The position numbers and the translations under genes are program-made. Below are positions 1 to 8,487 of a DNA stretch of 48,363 nucleotides, piece after piece. Each line of letters begins with the position of its first letter. Within the stretch, counting starts at the first letter, position 1. Origin of the DNA: an uncultured Clostridium sp. (GTDB lineage Bacteria > Bacillota > Clostridia > Lachnospirales > Lachnospiraceae); contig CAMNRM010000039.1 in the NCBI GenBank assembly GCA_946553025.1, forward strand, positions 1 to 48,363, read 5' to 3'. Below the pieces are notes generated by a model. The model was not told the origin of the DNA. It searched no databases and worked only from the letters and a program-made list of their open reading frames with translations.

Positions 1-92
1 GCTTAAATCCTAGATTTTTTTTAATCTTAAGTTTTTGAAAGTGTCGAAAACCCGGTTTTAAAAACAAAAAACAAAAAAATGAAAACAAGTAC

Positions 93-120
93 TTGCAAAA
101 TCAAAAAAATATGTTATAAT
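93..120 (+). promoter_or_regulatory. Promoter of tRNA-Gly
   Basis: A TTGCAA -35 box (93-98) and a perfect TATAAT -10 box (115-120) are separated by 16 bp and lie 11 bp before the tRNA. The flanking DNA is A-rich, as expected for an UP-like element. Confidence 0.75.
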
Positions 121-131
121 GATTGTGTTGT

Positions 132-202
132 GCAGATGTAGTTCATCGGTAGAACACCAGCTTCCCAAGCTGGGGAGGCGGGTTCGATTCCCGTCATCTG
201 CT
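132..202 (+). tRNA. tRNA-Gly (anticodon CCC)
   Basis: The cloverleaf closes fully: acceptor GCAGATG pairs with CATCTGC, the anticodon stem CCAGC/GCTGG holds the loop TTCCCAA (anticodon CCC), and the T-arm loop is TTCGATT. The discriminator base is T, as expected for bacterial tRNA-Gly. No CCA is encoded. It is followed directly by an intrinsic terminator. Confidence 0.93.
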
Positions 203-206
203 TCTT

Positions 207-236
207 AAAAACCCTTGGAAAATCAAGGGTTTTTTC
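207..236. terminator. Bidirectional intrinsic terminator
   Basis: Stem AACCCTTG (210-217) pairs with CAAGGGTT (224-231), with a 6-nt loop and T-runs on the plus strand and A-runs upstream. It can end both the tRNA-Gly transcript and the converging glycosyltransferase gene, whose stop codon (223-225) lies inside the hairpin. Confidence 0.85.
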
Positions 237-1311
237 TTTGCTTTTTTTCCATAACTTCGATATTTTTTTGCAGCCGCTCATTTTCCGGTTCCAGTTCCAG
301 GGCTTTTTTCGCTTCTGCAAGTCCTTTTTCATACAGCCCCAGGCGGTCGAAGGCTATGGATCGCAGGTCATGGATCAGGCTTCCCCAGGCAAAAGATTCA
401 CTGATATAAGTTTTCGGCCGTTGGGCGATTTTCAGGGCGCATCCGGTAAAATAAAGTACGCCTTCCCATTCTTCTTCCTCATAAAGTGTCCAGGCCATTT
501 CCATATAGGCTTCCCGCAGATGGGGTGCTTCTGCGATGGCCTGAAGGTACCAGTTTTTGGCGTTTTCCCTTTCTTTTTTTTGCTTGCAGGCGCGGGCAAT
601 GTAGCGCATGGAAGCTGCACGTTCATCTTTCCAGGTTGATTCCGGCATAAGGAGATGGTGTTTTAAGGTGCGGATACAGTCGTCCCAGCGTCCTTTGTAG
701 AGATATTCACGACCAAGATAGTGCATGTTCCGATCATCGTGGGGGGCTTCTTTTACGGAAAGTTCCAGCAGAGGAAGGTATTGGCCGCGGGATTTGTGCG
801 GATCGGGGTGGTGGTTTAACTGCAGGCCGTCAACAGTGATTATTTTTCCGGGCAGTCCTTCGCCAACCCACTGCAAAACTTCATGGACAGGATGCACCCA
901 GCGAAAGTCGTGACGGGCATGGATTTTTTCAATCCAAAAGACAATGCCCTCCTGTCCCTGGGCGGTAAAGTTCCATGTATAGCGGTAGCTTGCCTGACTG
1001 CATCCTTCTTCCCAGGCGTCTTCCAGAAGCTTTCTCCAGCCCGGCTGAAAAACCTCGTCCAAATCGGTACAGACACAGATATCCGCATCCTCCGGCACCA
1101 GATCTAAGGAGCGGTTGCGGGCTGTGTCAAAGCGCCAGGGGGAAATCTCTTCCGTGACCACCTTTGCTCCGGCTTCACGCAAAAGCGAAACGGTCTGGTC
1201 ATCCGAACCTGTGTCCAATACAACGACCTCATCGGCCTCGGACATGGACTGCATCCACCGCTCGGCAAATTTTTCTTCATTTTTACTGATTCCGTAAACG
1301 ACAATCTTCAT
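223..1311 (-). CDS. Family 2 glycosyltransferase with C-terminal TPR-like repeats
   Basis: Predicted cytoplasmic 362-aa glycosyltransferase. Residues 1-90 show a GT2 (GT-A) start: ISKNEEKF, then VLDTGSDDQT (31-40), and a DxD-type motif in CTDLDEVF (81-88), expected to bind the nucleotide-sugar with a metal. From about residue 200 the chain becomes helical with TPR-like repeats (for example YLGREYLYKGRW and KALELEPENERL), the layout of SPBc2 SunS-like and related GT2-TPR enzymes. The start at 1311 is chosen because GGAGG lies 5 nt before this ATG; an upstream in-frame ATG at 1413 lacks a ribosome-binding site. Acceptor and sugar are unknown. It is divergent from the DUF1846 gene. Confidence 0.85.
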   Translation of the reverse strand: MKIVVYGISKNEEKFAERWMQSMSEADEVVVLDTGSDDQTVSLLREAGAKVVTEEISPWRFDTARNRSLDLVPEDADICVCTDLDEVFQPGWRKLLEDAWEEGCSQASYRYTWNFTAQGQEGIVFWIEKIHARHDFRWVHPVHEVLQWVGEGLPGKIITVDGLQLNHHPDPHKSRGQYLPLLELSVKEAPHDDRNMHYLGREYLYKGRWDDCIRTLKHHLLMPESTWKDERAASMRYIARACKQKKERENAKNWYLQAIAEAPHLREAYMEMAWTLYEEEEWEGVLYFTGCALKIAQRPKTYISESFAWGSLIHDLRSIAFDRLGLYEKGLAEAKKALELEPENERLQKNIEVMEKKQRKNP

Positions 1312-1401
1312 TGCTTCCTCCATTGCATACGCATACAGGTTTTCTTTTCTATAATATGAGAATTTTTTGTGTTGGTTCTTGGATATGCCGGAAAGCTGCT
1401 T

Positions 1402-1453
1402 GTTGCTGTTCACATATTCACAGCGTTATTCTTCACACGTTCACAGCAACGCT
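1402..1453. repeat. Intergenic hairpin element, double copy (GTTGCTGT...ACAGCAAC)
   Basis: GTTGCTGT (1402-1409) and ACAGCAAC (1443-1450) are perfect inverted arms. Inside lie further copies of the same theme: GCTGT...ACAGC around 1405-1424 and AGCGTT (1422-1427) opposite AACGCT (1448-1453). It sits between two divergent genes and belongs to the hairpin family also found at 3999, 6021, 9586, 12883, 16294, 21590 and 30204. Confidence 0.65.
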
Positions 1454-1477
1454 GCTTTCAAGAAAAAAACGATCTAC

Positions 1478-1506
1478 TTGACATTTCCGCAAGAATCATA
1501 GAAAAT
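1478..1506 (+). promoter_or_regulatory. Possible promoter of the DUF1846 gene
   Basis: A perfect TTGACA (1478-1483) is followed after 17 bp by GAAAAT (1501-1506), a poor -10 match. The -35 box is convincing and the -10 box is not. Confidence 0.35.
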
Positions 1507-1552
1507 AGAATCATTATGCAGGCACATTCTGCACCAAGGGGGAATGATTTAG

Positions 1553-3031
1553 ATGAACATTGGATTTGACAATAATAAATACCTCTCACTGCAATCCGAA
1601 AAAATTAAAGAGCGCATCAGCAATTTCGGCGATAAGCTTTATCTGGAGTTTGGCGGGAAGCTTTTTGATGATTATCATGCGTCCCGTGTGCTTCCCGGCT
1701 TTGCCCCGGACAGCAAGCTGCGTATGCTTTTACAGCTTGCCGATCAGGCGGAACTGGTGGTTGCGATTAATGCCGCCGATATCGAAAAGAATAAAGTGCG
1801 CCATGATCTGGGCATTACTTATGATTTGGATGTACTGCGGCTGATTCAGGAGTTTCGGGATAAAGGGCTTTACGTGGGAAGCGTGGTAATTACCCAGTAT
1901 TCGGGACAGGCCAGCGCGGATCAGTTCCGCATGAAGTTAGAGCATATGGGAATCAAGGTTTACCGCCACTATATGATTGACGGCTATCCCAGCAATGTCA
2001 GCCGGATTGTCAGCGACGAGGGCTACGGGAAAAATGAGTATATTAATACGACCCGCCCGTTAGTGATTATCACGGCTCCGGGTCCGGGAAGCGGGAAGAT
2101 GGCGACCTGTCTTTCGCAGCTCTACCATGAGAACAAGCGGGGAATTAAAGCCGGCTATGCAAAATTTGAAACCTTTCCGATATGGAACCTGCCGTTAAAG
2201 CACCCGGTCAATATGGCTTACGAGGCGGCCACGGCAGATTTAAATGATGTCAATATGATTGATCCCTTCCACCTGGAAGCCTACAACCAGACCACGGTAA
2301 ATTATAACCGCGATGTGGAGATTTTCCCGGTGCTCAATGCGATTTTTGACGGCATCTACGGGGAAAGTCCCTATAAATCTCCTACGGATATGGGGGTAAA
2401 TATGGCAGGTTTCTGCATTGTCGATGATGCAGCCTGCCGGGAAGCCTCGAACCAGGAAATTATCCGCCGCTACTATCAGGCATTAAACCGCCTGGCTACG
2501 GAGGAAGGCTCGCAGGAAGAGGTTTATAAAATTGAACTCTTAATGAAAAAGGACAAGATTACCCCTTCCATGCGCCAGGTTGTAGGGGCGTGCAATACCC
2601 TTGCTGCTGCCAGGAATGCGCCTGCCGCAGCGATGGAACTGCCGGACGGCCGGATTATCACCGGGAAAACAGGAAGCCTTCTCGGGGCTTCAGCGGCGGT
2701 TTTGCTGAACGCAATCAAAGAACTCGGGGAGATTCCTCACGATGTCCACTTAATTGCTCCCTCGGCTATTGAACCGATTCAGACCTTAAAAACCAATTAC
2801 CTGGGCAGCAAAAACCCGCGGCTCCACACCGATGAAGTGCTGATTGCCCTTTCGGTCAGTGCCGCTACCGATCCCATTGCCCAAAAAGCCATGGCGCAGC
2901 TTCCCAAGCTGGACGGCTGCCAGGTGCACACATCGGTGATGCTATCCTCGGTGGACATCAGTATCTTTAAGAAACTGGGCGTTCAGCTGACGTCCGAGCC
3001 GGTGTATGAGCACAAGAGGATTTACCGTTAA
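1553..3031 (+). CDS. DUF1846 domain-containing protein
   Basis: A 492-aa soluble protein that I recognise as the DUF1846 family, conserved in Firmicutes at about 490-500 aa, so this copy is full length. Around residue 173-192 there is a glycine-rich P-loop-like segment (APGPGSGKMATCLSQ), consistent with the nucleotide-binding fold seen in the family. The biochemical role is not established to my knowledge. The start ATG at 1553 is preceded by AAGGGGG about 10 nt upstream. No signal peptide or membrane segment is visible. It appears to be a single-gene unit followed by the secreted protein at 3076. Confidence 0.88.
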   Translation: MNIGFDNNKYLSLQSEKIKERISNFGDKLYLEFGGKLFDDYHASRVLPGFAPDSKLRMLLQLADQAELVVAINAADIEKNKVRHDLGITYDLDVLRLIQEFRDKGLYVGSVVITQYSGQASADQFRMKLEHMGIKVYRHYMIDGYPSNVSRIVSDEGYGKNEYINTTRPLVIITAPGPGSGKMATCLSQLYHENKRGIKAGYAKFETFPIWNLPLKHPVNMAYEAATADLNDVNMIDPFHLEAYNQTTVNYNRDVEIFPVLNAIFDGIYGESPYKSPTDMGVNMAGFCIVDDAACREASNQEIIRRYYQALNRLATEEGSQEEVYKIELLMKKDKITPSMRQVVGACNTLAAARNAPAAAMELPDGRIITGKTGSLLGASAAVLLNAIKELGEIPHDVHLIAPSAIEPIQTLKTNYLGSKNPRLHTDEVLIALSVSAATDPIAQKAMAQLPKLDGCQVHTSVMLSSVDISIFKKLGVQLTSEPVYEHKRIYR

Positions 3032-3075
3032 AGCACGGGAAAATAAATAAATAAAATAGAAAAGGAGAAGGGAAA

Positions 3076-3768
3076 ATGAGAAAACATTTATGGATGAGTG
3101 CTGTATGTACGGCTGCTTTAACCCTGGCTTTTGCCGTTCCTGCCTTTGCCGGGCAGTGGAATGCTTCAGAGTATGGCTGGTGGTACGATAACGGAGATGG
3201 AACCTATGCCTCCCCCGGATGGCACTGGATTGACGGGAATAATGACGGGACTGCCGAGTGTTATTATTTTAACGAATACGGCTACTGTGTACCCTGGGCA
3301 GCAACGCCTGACGGTTACTGGCTGGATGGAAACGGTGCCTGGGTGGTCAACGGAGTAGTGCAGACCCAGGCGGTGCAGACCTCTTCCCAGTCCCAGCAGA
3401 CCCAGGCCGTACAGAACCAGGCGGAAAGCGAGGAAGAAGCCATTCTTGGAACTTACCGGGGAACATTTACGGACAGCCATGGAAAGACCGCGGTGGATCT
3501 GTCGATTTTTGAGGAAGACGGAGATTTAAAGGCAGAATTTATCTTCTACAACATCGAAGGACAGACGAATGCCAAAGAAGGAAGTTATCTCTGCGATGTA
3601 ACCAAAAAAAGTGACGGAAGCTACGATATCATCTCTGATCGCTGGCTGAACCAGCCTTCCGGCTACTCCATGCGCAGCTGGAACGTAACCATAAATGGAA
3701 AACGTCTGGAGGGAAATGCAAAAGCCAGCAGTAAATATACGATCCGCTGTACAAAACGCAATAAGTAA
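3076..3768 (+). CDS. Secreted protein with cell-wall-binding-type Trp/Tyr repeats
   Basis: A 230-aa exported protein. Residues 1-25 form a signal peptide (MRKHLWMSAV..., ending near AFAG). Residues 26-95 are rich in W, Y, D and G with repeats such as YGWWYDNGDGTY, GWHWIDGN and GYWLDGNGAW, resembling choline/cell-wall-binding repeats of Clostridia. A Gln/Ser-rich linker (about 95-120) leads to a C-terminal beta-rich domain (about 125-230) beginning LGTYRGTFTDSHGKTAV, which I do not recognise. AAGGAGAAGGGAAA precedes the ATG. A strong terminator follows, so it ends its transcript. Likely wall-attached; substrate unknown. Confidence 0.75.
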   Translation: MRKHLWMSAVCTAALTLAFAVPAFAGQWNASEYGWWYDNGDGTYASPGWHWIDGNNDGTAECYYFNEYGYCVPWAATPDGYWLDGNGAWVVNGVVQTQAVQTSSQSQQTQAVQNQAESEEEAILGTYRGTFTDSHGKTAVDLSIFEEDGDLKAEFIFYNIEGQTNAKEGSYLCDVTKKSDGSYDIISDRWLNQPSGYSMRSWNVTINGKRLEGNAKASSKYTIRCTKRNK

Positions 3769-3794
3769 ACCTGAAAAATTTTCTTTGCAGACGG

Positions 3795-3832
3795 CAGTTC
3801 CCGGTTTTTACCTTCCCGGGAACTGTTTTTTT
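3795..3832 (+). terminator. Intrinsic terminator after the secreted protein
   Basis: CAGTTCCCGG (3795-3804) pairs perfectly with CCGGGAACTG (3816-3825), followed by seven Ts. Confidence 0.92.
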
Positions 3833-3998
3833 GTGTCACAGTAAAAATAAAGGGAAAATTTATGGAGAAAACGAGCAAAAAAGCATGGGGAAAATTGCTG
3901 AAAAATCAAAAAACCAAACATATTTTCGATTTTTTTCTTTTTCAGACTTGCAATCTCTCAGGTTTTATGCTTAAATAGGGTGGATGATGTATGTATGG

Positions 3999-4036
3999 GT
4001 TATGGTTCACACAGGTTTGCGCATGTGAACCGTAAC
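3999..4036. repeat. Intergenic hairpin element upstream of parE
   Basis: GTTATGGTTCACA (3999-4011) and TGTGAACCGTAAC (4024-4036) are 13-nt inverted arms with one mismatch (wobble in RNA) around a 12-nt loop. It ends 18 nt before the parE start codon, so it lies in the 5' leader. It is the best-formed member of the window's hairpin family. Confidence 0.75.
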
Positions 4037-4054
4037 ATGGATGGAGGATGAATT

Positions 4055-5974
4055 ATGGCAAAGGTACAGTATAATGCGGACAGTATAACTGTTTTGGAAG
4101 GTCTGGAGGCGGTAAGGAAGCGTCCGGGCATGTACATCGGAGGTGTGGGAACCAAGGGGCTGAACCATTTAATTTACGAGATTGTCGATAATTCTGTAGA
4201 TGAACACCTGGCCGGGTTCTGCACGGATATCTGGGTGGCGCTGGAAGCGGACGGGTCGTGTTCTGTCCGGGATAACGGGCGCGGGATTCCTGTAGAGATG
4301 CATAAGAAGGGGATGACGGCGGAGAGGGTTGTTTTATCTACCCTTCACGCAGGGGGAAAGTTTGATAATGAAGCCTATAAAACCAGCGGAGGACTTCACG
4401 GCGTAGGTTCTTCGGTGGTGAATGCACTGTCGAAGACTCTGGAAATTAAGATTTTTCGCGGCGGCTTGATTCACCGTGACGCCTATGAGAGGGGAATACC
4501 GGTGGTTGAACTGGTCGGCGGCCTTCTCCCCACGATAGGAAAGACGAAAGAAACGGGAACCGAGATTAATTTCCTTCCCGATGATGAGATTTTTGAAAAA
4601 ACCCGGTTTAAAGCGGACTGGCTGAAAAGCCGCCTTCACGAAACGGCTTACTTAAACCCCAATCTGACGATTCACTATGCCAATCGGAGAAAGGGAGAGG
4701 AAGAAGAGGTAACTTATCACGAGCCGGAGGGGATTGCCGCCTATGTCCGGGAACTGAATAACGGAAAAACCCCCGTCCATGACGTGGTTTATGTCCGGGG
4801 GAGTGCCGATAAGATTGAAGTGGAGATTGCCTTCCAGTTTGTAGATGCCTTTGAAGAAAATGTTCTGGGCTTCTGCAATAACATCTTTACCCAGGAAGGC
4901 GGCAATCACCTGGTGGGCTTTAAGACCAGGTTTACGGCGATGATTAACAGCTACGCCCGGGAACTGGGGCTTTTAAAAGAAAAAGACGCGAATTTTACCG
5001 GAGCGGATACCCGTAACGGGATGACGGCTGTGGTTGCCGTAAAGCATCCGGACCCCATTTTTGAAGGCCAGACCAAGACCAAGCTTGCCAGCGCCGATGC
5101 GGCAAAGACGGTAAACACCGTTACCGGGGAAGAGTTAAGCCGCTTTTTTGACCGGAACTTAGAAGTCCTTAAAGGGGTGATTGGCTGTGCGGAAAAATCG
5201 GCAAAGATCCGAAAAGCCGAGGAAAAGGCCAAAACCAATATGCTTACCAAGTCCAGATTTTCCTTTGACAGCAACGGAAAGCTGGCAAACTGCGAGAGCC
5301 GGGATGCCGAGAAATGTGAAATTTTTATCGTCGAGGGAGATTCCGCCGGAGGTTCGGCAAAGTCGGCAAGAAACCGTCAGTACCAGGCGATCCTTCCCAT
5401 CCGGGGAAAGATATTAAATGTGGAAAAAGCTTCGATGGATAAGGTTCTGGCCAATGCAGAGATAAAAACCATGATTAATTCCTTTGGCTGCGGCTTTTCC
5501 GAGGGCTATGGGAATGACTTTGATATCAGCAAGCTCCGCTATCATAAGATTATTCTGATGACGGATGCCGATGTGGACGGCAGCCATATCGATACCCTGC
5601 TTTTAACCTTCCTCTACCGCTTTATGCCGGAGTTAATCACGAACGGCCATGTCTATATTGCCATGCCGCCGCTGTTTAAGGTGATTCCCAAACGGGGAGA
5701 GGAACAGTATCTTTACGATGAAAAAGAACTCGAGCGCTACCGAAAGAACCACAAGGGGGATTTCACCTTACAGCGCTACAAGGGTCTTGGCGAGATGGAC
5801 GCCGGCCAGCTCTGGGAAACCACGCTTGATCCGGAGCGGCGGGTCTTAAAGCGGGTGGAGATTGAGGACGGACGTCTGGCCTCGGAGATTACGCAGATGT
5901 TAATGGGCAGCGAGGTAGGGCCGCGCCGCCAGTTCATCTATGATCATGCAGACGAGGCGGAGATTGACGCTTAG
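4055..5974 (+). CDS. parE: DNA topoisomerase IV (type II topoisomerase) subunit B
   Basis: ATPase subunit of a type II topoisomerase, pairing with the product of the next gene to decatenate or relax DNA. The 639-aa chain carries the GHKL ATPase motif EIVDNSVDEHLAG near residue 42, the GLHGVGSSVVNAL loop near 112, the transducer domain, and TOPRIM motifs IVEGDSAGGSAKSAR and DADVDGSHIDTL, with the QRYKGLGEMD segment near the end. The 639/745-aa pair and the absence of a GyrA box in the partner favour topoisomerase IV over gyrase. GGAGGATGA precedes ATG 4055. The last 14 codons are duplicated just beyond the stop codon (see the repeat at 5930). Some annotations would call it gyrB. Confidence 0.88.
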   Translation: MAKVQYNADSITVLEGLEAVRKRPGMYIGGVGTKGLNHLIYEIVDNSVDEHLAGFCTDIWVALEADGSCSVRDNGRGIPVEMHKKGMTAERVVLSTLHAGGKFDNEAYKTSGGLHGVGSSVVNALSKTLEIKIFRGGLIHRDAYERGIPVVELVGGLLPTIGKTKETGTEINFLPDDEIFEKTRFKADWLKSRLHETAYLNPNLTIHYANRRKGEEEEVTYHEPEGIAAYVRELNNGKTPVHDVVYVRGSADKIEVEIAFQFVDAFEENVLGFCNNIFTQEGGNHLVGFKTRFTAMINSYARELGLLKEKDANFTGADTRNGMTAVVAVKHPDPIFEGQTKTKLASADAAKTVNTVTGEELSRFFDRNLEVLKGVIGCAEKSAKIRKAEEKAKTNMLTKSRFSFDSNGKLANCESRDAEKCEIFIVEGDSAGGSAKSARNRQYQAILPIRGKILNVEKASMDKVLANAEIKTMINSFGCGFSEGYGNDFDISKLRYHKIILMTDADVDGSHIDTLLLTFLYRFMPELITNGHVYIAMPPLFKVIPKRGEEQYLYDEKELERYRKNHKGDFTLQRYKGLGEMDAGQLWETTLDPERRVLKRVEIEDGRLASEITQMLMGSEVGPRRQFIYDHADEAEIDA

Positions 5975-6013
5975 TTTTTCCGGGATTATGCAGACGAGGC
6001 GGAGATTGATGCC
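5930..6013 (+). repeat. 42-bp in-frame tandem duplication across the parE stop codon
   Basis: Unit 1 (5930-5971) encodes QFIYDHADEAEIDA, the parE C-terminus. Unit 2 (5972-6013) has 33 of 42 identical bases and would read stop-FFRDYADEAEIDA: the first codon CAG of unit 1 corresponds to TAG in unit 2, and that TAG is the actual stop codon. The frame stays open after it to TAA at 6050-6052. Confidence 0.85.
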
Positions 6014-6020
6014 GGAAATG

Positions 6021-6045
6021 GCTGTAAACAGATGAACAGCAACAC
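6021..6045. repeat. Intergenic hairpin element upstream of parC
   Basis: GCTGT (6021-6025) pairs with ACAGC (6036-6040), followed by AACAC. The sequence GCTGTAAACAGATGAACAGC closely follows the minus-strand copy at 1401-1424. It ends 17 nt before the parC start. Confidence 0.5.
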
Positions 6046-6062
6046 AAAATAAAGGAGAGAAT

Positions 6063-8300
6063 ATGTCGGAAAAAATCATTCAAACGGAATATTCGGAGGA
6101 AATGCAGCGCAGTTACATGAACTATTCCATGAGTGTTATTACTGCACGGGCCATCCCCGATGCCAGGGACGGGTTGAAGCCGGTTCAGCGCCGCGTCCTT
6201 TATGATATGAGTGAACTGCACATCCACCACGATAAGCCGCACAGGAAATCAGCGCGTATCGTGGGGGATACCATGGGTAAATACCATCCCCACGGCGACA
6301 GTTCTATCTACGAAACCCTGGTGGTGCTGTCCCAGGATTTTAAGAAGGGAATGCCTTTGGTGGACGGACACGGGAATTTTGGTTCGATCGAGGGCGACGG
6401 GGCAGCGGCGATGCGTTACACTGAAGCCAGGCTGCAGAAGTTTGCCGAAGAGGTTTACTTAAAAGATCTGGATAAAACGGTGGACTTCGTGCCCAACTAC
6501 GATGAAACCGAGAAAGAGCCGGAGGTTCTTCCGGTGCGCGTTCCCAACCTTTTAATTAACGGGGCCGAGGGAATTGCGGTGGGCATGAGCACCAGCATAC
6601 CGCCGCATAATTTAAGGGAAGTGGTGGACGGAGCCATTGCCTATATTAAAAATCCGGAGATTACTACCCAGGAATTAATGGAATACATCCCGGGGCCGGA
6701 CTTCCCCACCGGGGGCATTATTGCCAATAAAAGCAGTCTTTTGGAGATTTATGAAACCGGAACCGGCAAGATTAAACTTCGCGGTAAATTTGAAGTGGAA
6801 CTGGGAAAGCGGCGGGCAGATAAGGACAAGCTTTTGATTACCGAGATTCCCTATACGATGATTGGTGCCGGAATTAATAAATTTCTGATGGATGTGGCGG
6901 ATCTGGTGGAGAGCAGGAAGCTGCCGGACGTGGTGGATATCTCCAACCAGTCGAACAAAGAGGGAATCCGCATTGTCCTGGAACTGAAAAAGGATGCGGA
7001 TATCGAAAGAATTATGAACATCCTCTACAAAAAGACCAAGCTTGAGGATACATTTGGCGTAAATATGCTGGCGATTGCGGGCGGGCGGCCGGAGTGCTTA
7101 AGCTTAAAGGGGATTTTCCGCCATTTCCTGGATTTTCAGCATGAAAACACCACGAGAAAGTATCAGGTGCTTTTGCAGAAGGAACTGGAAAAGAAGGAGG
7201 TTCAGGAGGGATTAATCCGGGCCTGTGATGTGATTGATTTAATTATCGCCATCCTGCGCGGGGCAAAGAACTTAAAGGATGCCAAAGCCTGCCTGATGTA
7301 CGGCGATACCTCAAAGATTCAGTTTAAGCACCCCGGATTTTCCGAAGATGCCGCAAAGCTTAACTTTACCGAGCGCCAGGCCACAGCTATTTTGGAAATG
7401 CGCCTGTACAAGCTTATCGGACTGGAGATTCTTGCCCTGGAAAAGGAGCACCGGGAAACATTAAGAAAGATTAAAGAGTACGAAAAGATCTTAAAGAGCC
7501 GAAAGACCATGGACGATGTGATTATTGCCGATTTGGAAAAGATTAAAGAGGATTTTGGCCTGGATCGCCGCACCCGCTTAGAGGACAGCAAAGAAGCCGT
7601 CTATGAGGAGGAAGCCCCCGCGGTGCAGGAGATGGTGTTTGTGATGGATCGGTTCGGCTACTGCAAGCTTTTGGATAAGAGCATGTTTGAGCGAAATCAG
7701 GAGAGTATTTTTACCGATTATCCCCATGTTCTTCCCTGCCTGACCTCGGATAAGCTTTGCCTGTTTACCAATATCGGAAACCTTCATCAGATTAAGGTGG
7801 CGGACGTTCCCTGCGGAAAGATGAAGGACAAGGGAACCCCGATTGACAATATCAGCCGTTATGACGGGGGAAAAGAGCAGATGATTTATCTGGAAAGCTG
7901 GGAGAGGCTGAAAGACAAGACACTTATTTTTGCCACAAAGCAGGCACTTTTAAAGCAGGTTTTGGCCGAGGAGTTTGCCGCAAATAAACGGATGGTTGCC
8001 GCGACGAAGCTTCAGGAGGGCGATGAGGTTTGCGGTGTCTATCCGGTCGGCGAGGAAACCGACGTCGTTCTTCAGACCAGCAGCCATGTGTTTTTACGGT
8101 TTTTACTGGAAGAAATCCCGGTGGTTAAGAAAATTTCCAAAGGGGTGCGGGGGATAAAACTGGGAAAAGGCGAGGAATTAACCGCCCTTTACCTTCTTGG
8201 AGAAGATATAACGGTGAAAGTAAAAGAGAAGGAGGTTCATTTAAACCGCCTGAAGCTTTCTAAGCGTGACGGGAAGGGAAGCAGGGTTCGCGGGGTTTAA
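6063..8300 (+). CDS. parC: DNA topoisomerase IV (type II topoisomerase) subunit A
   Basis: DNA-cleaving subunit partnered with ParE. The 745-aa protein opens with the conserved breakage domain ([32 protein letters not shown]); the catalytic tyrosine is Y119 in [11 protein letters not shown] coiled-coil segment with [12 protein letters not shown] lies near residues 440-500 and a beta-pinwheel C-terminal domain covers about 500-745. A canonical GyrA box is absent, which favours ParC. AAAGGAGAG lies upstream of ATG 6063, 88 nt after the parE stop, so the two are probably co-transcribed. A weak hairpin at 8302-8324 may terminate the transcript. Confidence 0.88.
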   Translation: MSEKIIQTEYSEEMQRSYMNYSMSVITARAIPDARDGLKPVQRRVLYDMSELHIHHDKPHRKSARIVGDTMGKYHPHGDSSIYETLVVLSQDFKKGMPLVDGHGNFGSIEGDGAAAMRYTEARLQKFAEEVYLKDLDKTVDFVPNYDETEKEPEVLPVRVPNLLINGAEGIAVGMSTSIPPHNLREVVDGAIAYIKNPEITTQELMEYIPGPDFPTGGIIANKSSLLEIYETGTGKIKLRGKFEVELGKRRADKDKLLITEIPYTMIGAGINKFLMDVADLVESRKLPDVVDISNQSNKEGIRIVLELKKDADIERIMNILYKKTKLEDTFGVNMLAIAGGRPECLSLKGIFRHFLDFQHENTTRKYQVLLQKELEKKEVQEGLIRACDVIDLIIAILRGAKNLKDAKACLMYGDTSKIQFKHPGFSEDAAKLNFTERQATAILEMRLYKLIGLEILALEKEHRETLRKIKEYEKILKSRKTMDDVIIADLEKIKEDFGLDRRTRLEDSKEAVYEEEAPAVQEMVFVMDRFGYCKLLDKSMFERNQESIFTDYPHVLPCLTSDKLCLFTNIGNLHQIKVADVPCGKMKDKGTPIDNISRYDGGKEQMIYLESWERLKDKTLIFATKQALLKQVLAEEFAANKRMVAATKLQEGDEVCGVYPVGEETDVVLQTSSHVFLRFLLEEIPVVKKISKGVRGIKLGKGEELTALYLLGEDITVKVKEKEVHLNRLKLSKRDGKGSRVRGV

Positions 8301-8301
8301 G

Positions 8302-8335
8302 TTTGTCTTTGCCTGGCGGACAAATGTATTTTTCT
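8302..8335 (+). terminator. Weak candidate terminator after parC
   Basis: TTTGTC (8302-8307) pairs with GACAAA (8319-8324), and a GCC/GGC pairing inside can extend the stem. It is followed by TGTATTTTTC. The T-run is interrupted. Confidence 0.45.
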
Positions 8336-8396
8336 TGCGAATGGGTATTGCATTTTCCACGGTTTTGGTATAGGATATTCGAGAATAATGTGATAG

Positions 8397-8454
8397 CCAG
8401 GGTCAAAAAGTCAATAATTTGACGAAAGCCTGCTTTTAGGAGAATTGACCTTGG
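8397..8454 (+). promoter_or_regulatory. Structured three-way-junction leader upstream of asd
   Basis: CCAGGGTCAA (8397-8406) pairs with TTGACCTTGG (8445-8454) over 10 bp with one G-U pair. Inside are two hairpins: GTCAA-TAAT-TTGAC (8410-8423) and CCT...AGG (8429-8440). It ends 33 nt before the asd start. It is not the lysine riboswitch, which is much longer. The ligand or factor is unknown. Confidence 0.5.
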
Positions 8455-8487
8455 TACCCGCCACTAACATGAGAAGAGGAGCCGATT

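Noticed and set aside
4055-8300. Calling the pair gyrB/gyrA
   Set aside because: No GyrA box is seen in the A subunit and the lengths (639/745) suit topoisomerase IV. A second pair elsewhere in the genome would settle this.
8301-8487. Lysine riboswitch upstream of asd
   Set aside because: The region lacks the length and five-helix core of that class; only a 58-nt junction is seen.
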